Notes under the pieces: generated by a model
Seen by the model: only the letters and a program-made list of their open reading frames with translations
Told to the model about the DNA's origin: nothing
The model's database searches: none
Translations under genes and position numbers: made by a program
Part shown: positions 12,052-23,525 of the stretch, one piece after another
Layout: each line of letters opens with the position of its first letter
Numbering within the stretch: the first letter of the stretch is position 1
Assembly: GCF_011386835.1 (NCBI RefSeq)
Contig: NC_088795.1
Coordinates: 118,685,434 to 118,749,433 of the forward strand
From: Chrysemys picta bellii
Taxonomy: Eukaryota > Chordata > Testudines > Emydidae
DNA length: 64,000 nt
Direction: 5' to 3'

Positions 12052-12842
12052 TGTGGCAGGGTGAGTGCCCCACCCCGATGTGAGAGGGGGCAGAGTAGGC
12101 CAGAGAGGCTGCGCAGGCCGGCAGCCAATCAGGAAAGGGCTTACTGACGGCCAATCAGGGCTCAGCTTGGCCCTATATAAAGGCTGCCCAGAAGCGCAGC
12201 AAGGAGTCTGTCCCAGGCCTTTGAGAGGGGAAGGTCTGTCTCCAGACCAGGGAGACTAGCACCAGGAACAGTGCAGTGCTGGGCAGGCCCGGGGGAGCAG
12301 AGGGGAACTCCAGCCCGGTGTCTGCCAGGTTGCAGGCCCTGAGGGGAAGGGCCTAGCGGGTGCAAGGGGCCATAGGGGAAGCGAACCAGGGAAGCAGACA
12401 GATGAGGGGAGAGAAGGAGGACAGCCAGGCTGTCGCCAGAGGGTCCCTGGACCGGGATCCAGAGTAGAGGGTGGGCCTGGGTCCCCCCCCTTGCAGTACA
12501 CCCAGCCATTGGCCGTAGGGAGCGGCCATTATAGACTACGCCAGATCCCTGACAAGAGGGATTAGACTTTGGGGTGTGTGGTTGTACATGGTGGCTGGAG
12601 TGCAGAGAGACTGCTGATCAATTCCCCTCCCCCGGAAGGGGGCGAGGATAGACTAAGGGCACTGCTGGAGGGCAGTGGCTCGAAAAGGACGCTGCGAGAT
12701 GGTGAGCGACATGGGCTCAGATGCCAACCGAGGGCGAGATGACGGACGGGACACCACCAGGAGGGGGCATTCCACTGGACAGAGCTAATTCCCAGAGACA
12801 ACCAGCAGGAGGCGCCAGGTGGTGAGTCCCAGCACCATTACT
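12052..12842 (+). mobile_element. Solo LTR inserted into the CR1 element
   Basis: A 791-bp GC-rich block starting tgtggcaggg and ending caccattact interrupts the CR1 reading frame. CR1 homology resumes directly on both sides. It contains two CCAAT-type boxes (gccaatcagg at about 12124 and gccaatcaggg at about 12151) and a TATA box (tatataaagg at about 12174) in promoter order. It shares layout and phrases (ccaatcagg, a tata box, cagtgctgg, gggcctgggtcccc, a caccattaca-like end) with the LTRs at 47627 and 52852. The flanking 5-mers are cacat and tatat, a possibly decayed duplication. The last base appears mutated from CA to CT. Confidence 0.65.
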
Positions 12843-14779
12843 TATATACAATTTGTGATTCAGTATAACCCCACATCCTTTTCAGCAGTACTAACACATA
12901 GCCAGTTATTCCCCATTTTGTAGTTGGGCATTTTCATTTTCTGTCCTAAATGAAATACTTTGCTTTATTGAATTTCATCTTGTTGAATTCATACAACTCG
13001 CCAATTTGTTGAGGGTATTTTTGAATTCTAGTCCTGTCCTCCAAAGTGCTTGCTACCCCTCCCAGCTTGTTATCATCTGCAAATTTTATAAGGATGCACT
13101 CTATTCCATTAGCCACGTCATTAATGAAAATATTGAATAGTACCAGACCCAGGACTGTCCCCCTACAGGACCTTATGAAATACATCCTCCCAGTTTGACA
13201 GCAAACCATTGATAACTACTCTTTGAGTACAGTCTTTAAATTGTGGGGGCCTAACTGATCCACATTTCCGTAGTTTCATTCTGAGAATGTCATGTGCGAC
13301 TGTCAAAAGCCTTTGATATAATCAAGCTATATCACATCTACTGCTCCCCCATAATCCAACAGGCCAGTAATACTGTCAAAGAAGGAAATTACGGTGGTTT
13401 AGCATGACTTGTTCTATTATCCTGTAAGTGCTTACAAACTGATGGTTTAATAATTTGTTCCAGTATCTTTCTAGGTATGAAGTTAAGCTGACTGGTCTAT
13501 AATTCCGGAGTAGCCTCCTTGTTCCCCTCTTTGAAGAGAGGTACTATGTTTTTCTTATTACCTTTTATGTCCCTCATTAGGTGTAACTCATTTTGTGCCT
13601 TGGCCTTTCTAATTTTGTCCCTACATGCTTGTGCTATTCTTTTGTACTCCTCCTTATTTCGCCCAGGTTTCCACATTTTTAAGAGTTCCTGGTGGAGCCA
13701 TACTCGCCTCTTTCGATTATTCTTCTTTCCTTCATATGGGGATAGTTTGCAGTTTTGCCTTTACTATTGTCTCCTTCAGATACTGCCAGCTCTCCTGAAT
13801 TACTTTTGCTCTTAGATTTTCTTTTCATGGAACCTTACCTACCAGTACTCTGAGTTTATTAAAGTCTGCTTTTCTGAAACAAATTGTCCTGCTACTGATC
13901 TTACTCCTTCCTTTCCTTAGAATCATGAAATCGAGCATTTAATGATCACTTTCCCCCAAATTGTCTTCCACTTTCAGATTCACAACCAATTCCTCCGTGT
14001 TGGTCAGAATCAAGTCTAAAATTACTGTTCCTTCATCCACTTTCTGAAACAAAAAATTGTCCCACATAATATTATGTTATGCTGTATTTCTTTTCCTATA
14101 GATGTTTGTGTAGTTAAAATCCCCAATTACTACCATGACTTGTGTTTTGGATATTTCTGTTATTTCTTCTAGAAATGCCTCATCCTGCACCTCCTCTTCC
14201 TGATTTGATAGTCTATAGTAGACCCTTACCACATCAATTTTTACTCCTCCTTTTATCTTTACCCAGAGACTTTCAATTGGTCTGCTTCTCACCTCCTTCT
14301 GGACCTCAGAATAAATATATATATTCTTTATGTACAATGCAACACTTCCTCCCTTTTCATCCTGCATGTCCTTCCTGAACATGCTGTACCCCTCTATATC
14401 AATATTCCAGTCATAAGACTTCTCCCACAAAATCTCTGTGATATCAATTAAGTCATAATTTAACTTATGGACTAATACTTGCAGTTCATCCTGTTTATTC
14501 CCCATATTCCTTACATTTGTGTATAGACAACAAACATGTTGAACAGATTTCTCCCTACACCCCCGATTTCCTTCTTGTTAGTCCTATAATCCTATGGCTC
14601 CTGCCTGTACAGTTCCAAGTTTATTGGCACTCAATAAACAACTACAAGTCTTTTTAATGTAATCTAACAGAGTAGATTTCATGTGCCCCATCCCAGAAAA
14701 TGAATGAAAGTTATTGTGTGTTAGCAATGTGTCACTCTGTACAGTTGGTTATACTATTTTTCTGTGGCATTTTGTTGTT

Positions 14780-15030
14780 TGGGATACACCATCGTCTATT
14801 GGACTGGGAATCAGGAGTCTTGGGTCCTATTCACAGCTCTACCCCAGACCTGCAGGGCACGTGACCGTACAAAAGTCACTTCACCTCTTTGTTTTCTTTG
14901 TCTGCCTTGTCCACATCAATTATAAGCTCTTTGATGAAGGGACAGTGTCTTACTATACGTACAGTGCCTAGCACAATGTGGCCTTGATCTCCGTTGGGGG
15001 CCATTAGTTGCTATGTAGTACAAATAATAT
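14780..15030 (+). mobile_element. Ancient tRNA-headed CORE/MIR-type SINE
   Basis: The order of phrases fits this class: gactgggaatcaggagtctt and a cctattcacagctct T-arm-like part, then aaaagtcacttcacctcttt, then the tail agctctttgatgaagggaca and cagtgcctagcacaatgtgg. The same tail appears inverted at 32226, 39484 and 45335. It is diverged and incapable of movement. The exact ends are approximate. Confidence 0.5.
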
Positions 15031-15831
15031 AGTAAAACATTAATAGAACTGTGCAACTAAATGACTTTGCATCATGTCTGAGTCATAGCTGCCTAGCTCA
15101 CTGTCTTCACTTCAGAAACAATACAGAGAAGCTGCAGAACTCAGGCAAGCTATATTCTGCATCATGAATCATTAGCAATATTGCCAGCTATGTTCTGATT
15201 CAATGTAGCTGCTGATAGCCTAGAATTTGACACAATAGGATTTTATTTTATATAGCACTTTTCATAGAGCAAATATCCTGATATGCTGAAGAAAGAAGCA
15301 ATGAGTCAGATATTGGTAGTGGAGGGACTGTATAGGACACAGCAACCACTGTACTCAGCAATAACTTGCACACAGATTTGGATGGGTAGTCGCGGTGCTT
15401 CCTAGAGTTCCCAGGCATGAACCAGGAGTGTGACTTGCTGCATCCTTCAGAGGGTGCAACATGCACTCCCCCTCCAGAGCCATCCAGTTCTGCCGGCTAG
15501 GGCAGAGGGCAGGCCAATGCTCTTCCCTTTCTCACCTACAGAGACCCTTACAGGAAAGCGTCTCTAAACTCAAGAGTGCAGGAACAGCAGTTGTCGTCAG
15601 ATGCTATATGGAGCCAGGCTTCTTCTCCCTTCCACCACGCCCCCGCTCACCCATGCAAGGGCCAGGCACAATCTCACCTTTATGCAACAAACTAACAGTA
15701 AAATTAAAGACGCTCGTGTGATAGCTTTACAAACTGTATCCAATACCCCATAAAGCCTATTGATCAAGATTAGACTTGTTTCAGAAAGTGACTCAGCAGC
15801 AGTAAGTCTGACATTGTGTTCCTTCCAAAGC

Positions 15832-16139
15832 GGCCTGGTCTATACTAGGGGTGGGGATCGATCTAAGATACGTCGACTTCAGCTACGCTAGTCTCGTAGC
15901 TGAAGTTGCGTATCTTAGATCGACTTAGAATGACTTACTTCGCGTCCTCGTGGTGGGGGATCGACGGCCGCCGCTCCCCCGTCGACTTTGCTTCCGCCTC
16001 TCGCCGAGCTGGAGTTCAGCAGTCGACGGGAGAGCGATCGTGGATCGATTTATTGCATCTACGCTACACGCGATAAATCGATCCCTGATAGATCGATCGC
16101 TACCCGCCGATACCCGCGGGTAGTGTAGACGTACCCTAT
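15832..16139. mobile_element. Foldback MITE with internal hairpins
   Basis: The element has related inverted ends, ctggtctatactagg on the left and ctacccgcg...tagtgtagacgtaccct on the right, and a CpG-rich interior. Inside are two strong hairpins. Bases 15858-15887 pair with 15895-15923 around a 7-base loop, with one small bulge. Bases 16042-16056 pair with 16070-16084 around a 13-base loop, with one G-T pair. There is no coding sequence. The target duplication was not resolved, so the superfamily is open. Confidence 0.6.
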
Positions 16140-16976
16140 CCATTTCTTGTCATTAAGACGCCTGCTGTAATGGTTAGTCACAACATGAAAAAGAAAAAGG
16201 GTATTTCATATCTCTGTGCTAACACACAGTCTTTGATTCTAACTGTCTTATGCAGTACTGTGGCTTCTTCCCCTGGGCAAAATTTTGAAACTGGTTTGTA
16301 ATGATGGGGCATCATGGACTGCAGAGCTGTACATGGCTGGAACACATTTCCCTCGGGAATAAAAACCAACCCTCCCCGATGAATCCAGAAATAGCAAGGG
16401 GAGCAGTTTTCACACAGGCAATGTGCCAGCTGAACAGCTCTCAGTCATGGTCAAAAATCCTCTTTTTCCAATGTTTAGTATGCCGCAGAGCTGCCTCTGC
16501 AGTCCATTTGATTTGTTACTTCTTGAACTTTCACATATTAAAGAAGTCTCTCTTCTTTGACTGGCTCATTTAGAGCTATAGTGTCATTTTTTTAAAATAT
16601 AAGCATCCCTATTGCTTTGTATGTAGATGATTACTGTTCATGCTTCCCCTCGTTTCTGCCATTTAATGGCATTGTAAAAATAGCATTATGTAATGAAAAG
16701 GGGCCATTCTTGTTGAAGGTCACAGACAGAGATGAATTATAACCTTACTTGCTGTTTACAATAACATGAAAAGAGGGAGCCTACCTTAGCATTTCTATTA
16801 TTCTTGTTCAGAAACACAATTCTGTATCATATGATGACAACATGATAATATAGTGTGTATGTGATAGGGAGGTTAAATAGTTCCCATATTATACCTGGCA
16901 ACCATATGAGGTGAGAGGGGAAACACTGCGTGTGTGTATATATTTAGTTCGCTTTACAAAAGTGTCCTCTCTATTT

Positions 16977-17090
16977 TTAGAGACAAGGTGGATGAGGTAA
17001 CATCTTTTCCTGGACCAACTTCTGTAGCTGAGACAAGCTTTCAAGCTACACAGCTGTTCTTCAGGTCATATATACATAGTTTTAGACAGT
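16977..17090 (-). mobile_element. Penelope-like repeat fragment, second family
   Basis: The plus strand reads gacaaggtggatgaggtaac, ggaccaacttctgtagctga and gacaagctttcaagctacac, then gttcttcagg. This is the same repeat that forms the inverted dimer at 40613-40870, here a single copy. Its minus strand carries the hammerhead-like core at 17064-17032. Confidence 0.5.
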
Positions 17091-17554
17091 TTTGTTCTGC
17101 ACAGCAGTGCTATAACCAGCATATTGACAAAATTCTTGCAATTTAGTGTTCATGCTAGTTAATTTTTCATGTGTGTGCTCTGAGCAAAAATTGCTGTTAA
17201 TTGTTCCACCTGGTTTACTCTGTTTAAGTGCTGCATTACCAGTGTCATTGAAACAGTGTGTTCTCTAGTCATGGCACAATTATCAACTACTGTAGCCAAA
17301 GCCGGGCATTTCTGAGTCCTTATTAGAACTGTCTAGAGACTAAAGATAGAAAACCCCTTAAGCTACCTTGTCTCTCCTCCTGCCCAAATTGGAAACATTA
17401 AAATACTGATACTTTGCCCTCCCCAGGGTCACACTTGGCCAGAAGGTTCCTCCACTCCTGGAATGCTGTCAGCCAAATCTTCTCTTTAGATTCCCTTTAG
17501 CTTTAGCAAGAAGGAAAATATAACAAAATGTAGGAATTCAAGTGAACTATCTAC

Positions 17555-17975
17555 GATGTGTACCTTGTGTTTGTTTCCCTCCTTTTGTTTTTCTGCTGCC
17601 TTCTTTTCTTGCCCCCATTCTATTCTCTATTTCCATCTCTTGCCCCAGCCTCCTACTTTCATTCTTTACCCCTAGTTCGAGTTAGGTTTTTTCCTTCTTT
17701 TTTCATCGTTTTTCTCCCTGTTTCATTCTCTATTAAAATGCCCCTTTTTACCCTTCCTTTCCCTCTCTTTGTGGTCTTTCCTGTTGTTTGCTATTCCCTG
17801 ATGTCCCTCTTTTCCGTTATCCTTTATCAAGTGCTTTCCCCTCATGTCCCTTTTCTGCCTGTCCTGCCCTGCTCTGTTCCTCCATCTTCGGTCTCCCCTT
17901 CAGTTGTCTGGCCATTCTCCCTTCCATCTGCCCAGGAAGCCTTTGCCTGCTCTCACAGCCTCTTGCCTCTTCCTG
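17555..17975 (+). repeat. Pyrimidine-rich tract, about 420 bp
   Basis: The plus strand is dominated by CT, TTCC and CCCTT words, so the PPP2R2C sense strand is purine-rich here. The 141-codon plus frame (17558-17983) is low-complexity F/L/P/S and not a credible gene. No source repeat was recognised. Confidence 0.55.
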
Positions 17976-17979
17976 ATGC

Positions 17980-18180
17980 TTAATTTGTAATGAAAGAGGG
18001 GCCGGGGCTCAAGCAATTTTCTTTTTTATTCATTCACTGATGCAGCAAGCCCAGAGGTGCAGGGGCTATGAACTGCCAAGCCCAGAGGTGCAGGGGCTAT
18101 GAACTGCCAAGCCTAGAGGTGCCGGAGCTCAGCTCTGGCAAGCCCTGGCACTGCTTCTTCCACTAAGGGTTTCTTTTTTT
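17980..18180 (+). repeat. Interspersed repeat with a 31-bp tandem unit
   Basis: Starting near gcttaatttgtaatgaaaga, this stretch includes two identical 31-bp units at 18046-18076 and 18077-18107 (each beginning caagcccagaggtgcagggg), plus a diverged third start at 18108. I recognise the surrounding phrase (gaggggccggggctcaagca) as a dispersed turtle repeat but cannot assign its class. Confidence 0.5.
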
Positions 18181-18334
18181 CCTCCTTCCTCTCAAATGTT
18201 TCTAATTTCCTTTCTCTCCTTCCCCTTCGTTCTGAATCTAATTGCTTCTGAATAAAGTAACTAATTGGCAGACTTCCGCTGTCATCTTATATAGAGGCCT
18301 AGTTTCTGTGCTTATGAATTAGCATGAATATAGG

Positions 18335-19850
18335 CCTCTGCACATGACTCCACAGTCTTGGTCTACTATTGCAATGGACTTCATTGTAGAACTGCCACAT
18401 CCTATCTCATAGAGCTGGAAGGGACCTTGAAAGGTCATCAAGTCCAGTCCCCTGCCTTCACTAGCAGGACCAATTTTTTTGCCCCAGATCCCTAAATGGC
18501 CCCCTCAAGGATTGAACTCACAACCCTGGGTTTAGCGGGCCAATGCTCAAACCACTGAGCTATCCCTCCCCCGGACACTCGGTAATTGTGGTTGTTGTCG
18601 TCCTAAGAAAGATGGCAACACTTCATCCCATCCCATGCCATACTATTCCTACTGCATGGAAGATGGATCGGATCTTCCTGGAAAATGCCTTCCACTATCA
18701 AGGGTTACAATGAGGCATTGTATCAGACCAGGGTCCCAGTTCATTTCCCAATTCTGGTGGGAATATCTCAGACTCCTTGGTGTCGAGTCCCTCATCTTGT
18801 CATAGACTAATGGGCAACAGAGAGAGTCAATGAACTCTTTGCTGCTTTTTGAGCTACCACAAGGATGACTGGCTTCTCCTTTTGTAGTATGCCAAATTTG
18901 CATATAATGCCTCAATCCACCATAGCCCATTCTTTGCAAACTATGGCTTTACCCCCTGCTTCCACCCAGATTTGCCTGTGAGTTCCCCAGTACTGGCCCC
19001 CTCCTTGATTTACCTTCCCACCTACACCAGGTGCACGGGGAGCTCAAGGAACACTTGCAGTCTGCCAAACAGGCCTATAAGCACCATGCAGACCCAGACC
19101 ATCCGGTTATCTCAAATCTGGCCATAGGGGACAAGGTGTGGCTCTCTGCCCAGAACCTTAAATTGAGTTGCCCAGCCACCCAACTAGACAACCAATGCCT
19201 AGCCATTACAGAATGGGTAAAACCACTGGCCTTCAGTTTACAGCTGCACAAGTCTCTGGAGAGCCACCCCATCATTCACATTCCACTCTGAACACCCTGC
19301 ACTGAGAACCCATACCCAAACCACTCCAACCTACTGCCACCACCCATAACCTAACATGGACAGGAGGAATACTTGGTACAGCAAAGCCTCAACTCTTGCT
19401 GAGTTAGGGGAAGGCTCCAGTACCTGGGGACCTGGGAAGGCTGTGGTCGAGTTGAGCAGTCTTGGGAACTGGTAGAGAACATTCATGTCCTAGACTTATT
19501 GTGAACGCTCCATTAAATGGCTCCTGAGACACCAGCCCTCACTTTCAAAAATCAGGGCCTGCAACGGAGCCAGTCTGGAAGCCAGGCAAGCTAACAAGCA
19601 CAGCCAGCCTGTAGTGGGCTGCCTGATTGGGTGAAAGACCATCCTGCAGCTATTCAAAGCAGTCACCCTAGCTGTGATAGCTCCTGCACCTGCTTGTATG
19701 CAGCATCAGACCCAGCACCACACCTGCCTTGGATCCAACCCTGCCCTGCCTTGCCTCACTCCAAGTAACCCAGTTCTGATCATTGACTCTGAATTCTGTG
19801 ATGCCTGCTCTAACCCTTGGCACAACTGCCCACATGCCTGCCCCTAAATT
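18335..19850 (+). mobile_element. Ty3/gypsy retrotransposon fragment: integrase, chromodomain, part of LTR
   Basis: The plus-strand translation, with breaks, follows a gypsy integrase. PWSTIAMDFIVELP-type sequence (about 18353-18400) is interrupted by a SINE, then KMATLHPIPCHTIPTA, SDQGSQFISQFWWEYLRLLGV and NGQQRESMNS. Next comes FANYGF, then a frame from 19031 with HGELKEHLQSAKQAYKHHAD and GDKVWLSAQNLKL. Around 19400-19490 a chromodomain-like stretch reads GRLQYLGTWEGCG then VEQSWELVENIHVL. Bases from about 19600 resemble the start of an LTR. Stops and frameshifts make it dead. The 5' part is absent and the right edge is approximate. Confidence 0.8.
18402..18574 (-). mobile_element. tRNA-derived SINE (cryptodiran type) nested in gypsy integrase
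   Basis: On the minus strand the element starts with the tRNA-like head gatagctcagtggtttgagc (box A) and ggttgtgagttcaatcc (box B region). It ends in a CR1-like tail, seen on the plus strand as ctcatagagctggaagggac. The same family lies on the plus strand at 56494-56668. Gypsy integrase homology stops at 18401 and resumes after 18574, so the SINE inserted later. Confidence 0.8.
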
Positions 19851-20189
19851 CACACATGGAGGGTGCTTTCCAGATATGGCTTTCTTATTTCCTGCAGGGC
19901 ATGGGGTGTTGGATGATTCCCCCACCCCATGACACTGTTTTTCCCCTTTCACACCAATCTCGACCACCTGGAGGCATCTGCACCATGGGAAAGGGCAAAG
20001 ACTGGGCAGAGTTAGGGGAATAGTGCTGAGATGGCTGGATGGCCCAGCTTACTCTCTCTCCCCTCTGAACTGCAGGCACAAAAGATACACGTTGGTGCTG
20101 TATTATCTTTTCTGCAGTGCCCACCCTGGTGCTCATTGTTGCCAGACCACCTCGTCACCATACTGTGTGATTGCAGAGGAGATGCATGG

Positions 20190-20445
20190 ATTCCAAAGCC
20201 AGACGGGACCACTGTGATCATCTAGTCAGAGCACCTGTGTAACATCTGCCATAGAACTTTCCCAAAATAATTCCTGGAGCACATCTTTTTAGAAAAACAA
20301 CCAGTCTTGATATAAAAATGGTCAGACTCCACCACAACCCTTGGCATATTGGCCAATGCTTAATTACCCTCACAGTTGTGCCTTACTTCCAGTCTGAATT
20401 TGTCTAGCTTCAACTTTCAGCCAATGGATTTTGTTATTGGGGTCC
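20190..20445 (-). mobile_element. CR1 LINE 3' fragment
   Basis: The plus strand shows the reverse complement of a turtle CR1 end: gggaccactgtgatcatcta, catagaactttcccaaaata, ccaccacaacccttgg and cttccagtctgaatttgtct. It is 5'-truncated and diverged. Confidence 0.7.
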
Positions 20446-23401
20446 AAGCCAGTGTGGAAGTGAGGGGATTCTTACCGATTTTCTTCCTCCAGGAGTGCTC
20501 CTGTCGATTGTACCATGGGAAATGGCAATCTAGACTTTTCAGGTGCTCAGCAATAAGAGGGTATGGGTGCTGCCATCATGGCAAGCTGGCCTTTTCAAAG
20601 GAACCCAGTGACTTTCCGAAACTCTGTTGCTTGGGAGAAAATTATGGAGTTTCTTAGGGAAAAGGAGGGAGAAGATCTGCTGCACTGATCCCCATACACA
20701 CGATTATGCCTATTTCGCAGGGCAGCCAGTCTTCACCTGGGAACCATACAACACAGTTCGGTGGTAGTGGGGAACTGACTGGCTTGAAGTAAGAGAGAAG
20801 GTTCATGACTATAAATTAGATGGTGCATTGGTGGGGAACCTTAGCACCATTGCTGATAGACAATCTTGGATAATAGGCTCAGGAGCTATGGGGCACATAT
20901 ATAACTGGCCTGGATGGGACTGGGAATGAGAAACAAGGGACTCCCAATCTGAGTGATGTCTTCTATATTTTAAATGTGGATTTTGCTATCAACCCACCAC
21001 TGCATCATACAAGACTGGGGTAGACAAGTGTACAAAACCAAATCTTTATTAAAGAAGTCATAGGCAAATCAGTGGTTTAAGGCCACTGGAACTTGCCACT
21101 TATGCAGAGTAGGCTCAGGAAGCTAACTGGATGAAGACATAGGGCTCTTTGATAGTTGTTTGTGATTTCATCTACCCACTTGTATGGCCCTCACCACCAT
21201 GGTAGCTGAAAGACTCCTTTGAAAGACTCCAGCAGTTAGTTTAAAAAAATATATATATAAAGGTATTAATGTACGTAGTTTCTAATATCTAGAATGTACT
21301 GGAGGAGGTCAGGTGAAACAGAAATTCAACAATGTAATTCACAGATAACCTGTTCAGCTGCTGTTAATTCCAGGGCATTTGAGATAAACTCCGAAATAAC
21401 AATGTGTGCATATTTGCATTCCAAGGTTGGCGGTGGGAAGGGGACACTGTTTTACACGTTATTAGTTAATTCTTCCATTCACTTGGACTCTCAAATCTTT
21501 AAATAAAACAGCTATATACAATAAAGCTTGCATGTTCTGAAGTCATGTAAGCATGCATATGTATATGCTATACATGGCATGTGTTTATTTAACCCAGTCA
21601 ACTAACATAATATCTGCTCGGCTGGTTGCATTATTTTTAAGACACCCTCCCCCTTTACCTCCTGCAATTGCTGTTCTTGCCCAAGTATATAATGATTAAT
21701 GTGTCCTTCAGCAAATGCGATCGGATCTGTCTGATTGTATTAGTTCCTGTTCATTGGCGTTACTGAGCATCAATCACGTTTTAATCAGAGCTTGTGTACA
21801 TTGACTTTTTTGTAAACAGCCTCAACAATGGGGCTCATTGTGATCCTGAATTAAGTCCTTAATGGCAACGAAAATTAACTAAAAAAAAAGACAACTTTCA
21901 TATATAATCATGCTTTTAATTTTTGAATGCAACCATGTCTGTTTCTAATGTGCCACTTAACCTGTTAAATACCCTAAAACTAGATTAGCATTTTTAAAGA
22001 AAATGCCATCCTTATATTTGTAATCATTTTCATTAATGCAAATATCGTTATGGGACTCCCCTTAAAGTCCCCAGGTGCTAATAGGCCTGTCTTACCTTTT
22101 GCAAAAAGGTGTATTTAAAATATATATATTAACATATCCGATCATCTATCTTAATATTAATGTGTATTTTTTAAAAAGATGGGAACTCTTCCTTAAACAC
22201 CAGTACAGAATCCATATATTGTGCACTGAAATAACAAAATAATTGCCACTTATACAAGCAAGATCACATCTCCTTGTTCAGAAGTGTCAATGCAAGTGTC
22301 ACCCTAATGATGAAAATTGGTTGTGATGTATTTAACTCTCGTTTAGACTGTTAAGAGGACGTGTACTAAGTTTAGAAAAGAAAAACAAAAATAAATTAAA
22401 ATAAAATGAATGTTGTCTTTTGTCAAATGTCTGACCAAAAGTTGTGCTCGCTGGTTTCTTAAGATCATGCCAGGTATCCCATCCATTTTAATAAGCAGTG
22501 TTTAGTGATGGATTCAGAACTGTGCAAGATTAACTATCCTCCCACATATAAACAGTGTGATAAAGTAAGCCTTTAAAAATGGAATGCTCCCACTGAATGA
22601 GGACCAGTTGATTTCATACTATGTTGACCTTTCTGATCTTTCAAGTGAGAATTAGACTGAAACAATTACTCTCATTTTAAACCCAATATTGAATAATTAT
22701 TGTATTATTAACATGTAGCTATCCAGATACTTTGAGGATGAGAACACTTTTGTTCAGCTACTGAAGGAAGTACCTGAGAGTGCAAATGCATGGCTGCCTA
22801 CAAGCATAATGTCTTAGAGCTCCCATTTAAGGATGGATGAAATGGTTTTGAAGATATTAGGAGACTCCTGAAGCTTTGTGATGGTTTTGAAATGTCTGAT
22901 TAACTCCCCTATCCTGCCCATACCCACACTTTTTTTTGCAGTTCTGCACTCCCAGGTTCTGGCTGGGATATGTGTCAATATTCCCCCTAAAAGGCTATTC
23001 AGGTGGTCTTTCCATCCTGACTGGAAGCAAGTAGTACTGGGACTCTTATGAGAGACTGTTGTTCTGAGGTTTCTATCTACTCTCTGCAGGTTCAAGAGGT
23101 TCAGAGAAGCACCCAAAACTCTGGATGCTTAGCTAAAGCTGAGCTAATCCTAATTTTCAAACATCTTGAGTCATGCCCACCACCAGCAGTCTGCTCTAGG
23201 ACTGGTTAGCCCTGGCACAAGATAGCCGACACCCAAGGTGTCACAAGACACTGTGAAGGATTTTACCCCAATGTGATCACTGGCTGGTAGTCCATAAAAT
23301 AGAAGAATTTACGCAATGCTGAAACATAGCTAATTCCCAGTATAAAATAAATTAAACTCAGGTAGAATATCCCAAAGGCAATGGTCTTGTAGCTTCAGTT
23401 G

Positions 23402-23525
23402 ACTGAGTCACTTAAAACTAGGCTGGATGAAGTACTTGGGAATATGCTATAGGAAACGTTTTTACATTAACAGGATGACCCAGTAAGTCTTTCCTGTTTC
23501 TAATTTCCATGATACTCTGGGGAAT
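23402..23525 (+). mobile_element. CR1 LINE 3' end fragment
   Basis: The phrases cttaaaactaggctggatga, ggatgacccagtaagtcttt and tctaatttccatgatactct match the 3' end of turtle CR1 elements in sense orientation. Short and decayed. Confidence 0.6.

Larger units (their letters stand above)
11442..14600 (-). mobile_element. Degraded CR1-type LINE, ORF2 remnant, split by an LTR
   Basis: Read on the minus strand, the block follows the CR1 order. A phrase CLYTNVRNMGNKQDEL leads into an endonuclease remnant (14505-14077, with VVIGDFNYTNIY near its end). A linker region follows, then reverse-transcriptase pieces: a frame with LNFIPRKILEQIIKPSVCKH near 13490-13430, and 13209-12946 with VLFNIFINDVANG and the FADDNKLGG catalytic YxDD-type box. 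After the LTR come MCQQCDAVVKKAAILGCIYRSV (from 12051) and the C-terminal end. The 3' terminus is the typical CR1 end, seen on the plus strand as atagaatcatagaaatgtag at 11441. Many stops and frameshifts make it inactive. The 12052-12842 segment is a later insertion. Confidence 0.85.

Noticed and set aside
12162..12509. 115-codon minus frame
   Set aside because: Lies within the solo LTR. Compositional by-product.
14077..14505. 142-codon minus frame as a host nuclease gene
   Set aside because: The GNKQDEL start, the ESLWVKIKG phrase and the VVIGDFN motif identify the CR1 endonuclease domain of a dead LINE.
17558..17983. 141-codon hydrophobic frame
   Set aside because: Translation of a pyrimidine-rich tract (F, L, S, P only), not a membrane protein.
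18540..18574. Genuine tRNA gene on the minus strand
   Set aside because: Box A and T-arm-like motifs are present but no cloverleaf follows, and a CR1-like tail identifies a SINE.
22814..23116. 100-codon minus frame
   Set aside because: No family recognised and it partly resembles decayed repeat sequence.
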